This document shows, piece by piece, positions 61,995 through 64,000 of a stretch of DNA of 64,000 bases. A program made the translations under genes and the position numbers. Each line of letters starts with the position of its first letter. Positions within the stretch are counted from its first letter, which is position 1. Source of the stretch: Streblospio benedicti. Taxonomy: Eukaryota; Annelida; Polychaeta; Spionida; Spionidae. The stretch lies in NCBI GenBank assembly GCA_019095985.1, contig CM032666.1, positions 54,017,780 to 54,081,779 of the forward strand. The letters are read 5' to 3'. Below the pieces are notes generated by a model, which searched no databases, was not told the DNA's origin, and worked only from the letters and a program-made list of their open reading frames with translations.

Positions 61995-62909
61995 CTGCAG
62001 ACCGGCGCTCCTCACCGACCTCTTCTTTCGAGTCGGAGCCACGGCGGCTCCACCACATGGATCCTAGGGGACAAAAGGACAGAGATTACAATAGATATTA
62101 CGGTACACTAACACCCAACGCAAGTGGGCTGAAGAATTTCAATGTAGGGTATGGGATGGTTATTTACATATTTGTGGGTTTAAATTAGCAAGGTCTACAT
62201 TCTAATGCGATTCAAATTTTTGGGTGGCTATATAAACATTGCATAGTATAATAATAGCATTTGTCCCTATAGAATGATACATAGTGACGAAGCATCACAG
62301 CCTAGTTTAATAACACAGTAAAAATGTGATATTTGAAAGTGCGTTTTACATTAACTATACATAGACTTTAAGATCTGCCATCATTAGCTGGGACTGTTTG
62401 AGGATTTTGTGGTCAAGCTGATGTATTTTTAAATAAACATAATGTTTACAATGCATCAATTACTGGGTCAAAGTTTAATATGACGAGTAGGTAGCACTTT
62501 TTTTGGAGTACTTTAATAATATTCACAACAGATTGAATTTTTAAAATTAAATAAGTACTATTTTCTGAGAATCCGTGTCTCAACATACAAGTAACAAAGT
62601 TTAATATATCAGTTGTCTCCCAAGATTACATGGCGTCATAGTTGTTACTTTCACATTTTATCAAGTTCGTCAATATGCTGTTGATGTGATCAACATAGTA
62701 TGTTCATGAGTAAACTTACTTCTGGATTCGGCCAGTTCCCAGCTTCTTGGGTTCCTTCAAAAACATCCACCTGGCACTTGTACACAATGGCAGCATCTGG
62801 GTACTCGGTAAATGCAAACATGTTGAACTTGAATTCGTAAGCATCGCCAGATTCCGCCACTTTACTTGCAGTAACATCTTCAAAGCAGCCGACCGACCCA
62901 ACAGTGTCA
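61995..62909 (-). CDS. ZP-domain protein, two C-terminal exons
   Basis: Two exons join at phase 0: 62720-62909 (enters at phase 2) and 61995-62063. The first encodes the end of a zona pellucida C subdomain, recognisable by SGDAYEFKFNMFAF followed by VYKCQVDVF; ZP proteins have a conserved F-x-F-x-F strand before a Cys pair. The second reads DPCGG then RKKRS, a consensus furin site where ZP proteins are cleaved before polymerising outside the cell. The Cys usual two residues after CQVDV is replaced by Phe. The exon may splice at CTGCAG|GTGACC, or read on to a TGA at 61962-61964 for a secreted product with no membrane anchor. The 5' part lies right of the window. Confidence 0.8.
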
Positions 62910-64000
62910 CTGCAAATCAAATAACGTTTTCATTGGGAAACTCCTACAAAAATCATAGCTAGAGCCGCTGAATTCTTAAACAAATAGATAATTTGATTTT
63001 CTTTGTTCCAGTGTTTTTATGAACAAGACAGCCAGCTATTTTGAAACGCCTAATAAATATCATATGTGAAAAATTTAAATCCTATTTTCCTTACACTTAC
63101 AAAGAACAAAAAAAGTGAATAGATAGCAGTTTTTACAAAATATATTTTTTTACTGAGCACTATGTTTACGCAGTAGAAACGGTTAATTTAAGCTTTTACT
63201 AAACTTTGATTTTGTTTCTTATTATTGCTTTAATTTTACAAATGATACAAATAACGACACATACATGCTAGAAAATCACTGCAACTATCGATAACCCTAT
63301 CTAATAGCAAGATTCATATAATTTTCTAGAAAAGCTTGCCACAAAATTTTATATCTGGCTAATTGTTCATTTTACATGCATTTTTAGTTTGAAAATTACA
63401 GATTTCCCTAAATTCTTTGACACTTTCTATACACAGATGTTGATAATTCATGACAGAAATCATTAATAAGCTTATTCTTAAAGGGCATACATCTTCAAAT
63501 ATATAGACATTTGCAAAGATTTGATTTTATAGTTAAAGAGAAAATGTGACTTTTAATTTGTCCATAAAATATTTAAATATTTTGTTCTTTATTTTTATAG
63601 AATGATAAACATTAATAATGTAAAAATTGATTATTTATTCCATGAAACCTCGATAGTGCAGCAAAGATTGAATCACTTTTTGTTCCATGTTTTGTGTTAT
63701 AATAAGATGAAAAGCGCCCCCAGGTTCTTGTGGTCACCATTTCCAACTGACATGCCAAATTTGAGCATCCTAGCTCAAACAATGCGACCTGTAGAGGGGT
63801 AACAAACCGGTCGGGCGGACGGAAGGATGGACGTACGCAATTAATTGGGTACAAGCCAGTGTATAAAACACTGGAAAAAATGGTGACGATAAAAGATTAT
63901 TTTAAAACATCTTTTTTCTTCCTGTTGTATGGTTTAGTAAACATTAAAAATAGAAAAATAGAATATCTTGGATTAATCGTCTCATTAAAGGAACTTTATT
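62910..64000. other. Intron or upstream region of the ZP gene
   Basis: AT-rich, without a recognisable upstream ZP exon. A moderately GC block at about 63700-63845, with CGGTCGGGCGGACGG, looks like an interspersed repeat end. Nothing else is supported. Confidence 0.5.

Noticed and set aside
63612-63854. 80-codon minus-strand frame near the right end
   Set aside because: It overlaps a block that looks like the end of an interspersed repeat (CGGTCGGGCGGACGG). No similarity to ZP sequences.

Overview
The window is eukaryotic and AT-rich, with long introns, phase-matched GT-AG exons and many short repeats. The gene content points to an invertebrate deuterostome: a Renilla-luciferase-like dehalogenase, a relaxin-receptor-type GPCR with LDLa modules, a ZP-domain protein and an NHL propeller protein. 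A G-tract-ended short element resembles ones I associate with acorn worms, so a hemichordate is my best guess. This is inference; no sequence here names the species. A 100-N assembly gap lies at 60195-60294.

Layout. 1-13301 holds no gene I can support, only microsatellites and short repeats. 13302-21796 (+) holds eight 3'-terminal exons of an unrecognised Ser/Thr/Arg-rich protein. 26901-37004 (+) is a complete three-exon gene for a 1,887-residue receptor: signal peptide, a very large ectodomain with CUB-like stretches, three LDLa modules, short LRRs and a 7TM domain. 38525-41211 (-) is a complete six-exon Renilla-luciferase/haloalkane-dehalogenase homologue with all five catalytic-site residues, convergent with the receptor. 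44215-54379 (-) carries eleven phase-coherent exons of a long Ser/Pro-rich NHL propeller protein, including an 11-nt microexon and a cluster of decayed copies of one NHL exon. 57694-58692 (-) is a compact intronless orphan gene with TATA, CCAAT and poly(A) signals. 60433-61203 (+) is a broken transposon-associated ORF pair beside the gap. 61995-62909 (-) holds two exons from the C-terminal part of a ZP-domain protein with a furin site.

Mobile DNA. Two small units (31036-31814 and 56524-56960) carry GIY-YIG endonuclease sequence of the Penelope-like kind between long inverted repeats, each flanked by a direct repeat that looks like a target-site duplication. Foldback and MITE-like elements, two inverted copies of one repeat in a single intron, a GAT-rich array open in several frames, and tandem duplications fill much of the rest. 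The genes do not look functionally linked, as is usual for animal genomes. All splice models come from reading splice sites and phases by eye; lengths divisible by three support them, but no transcript was consulted.
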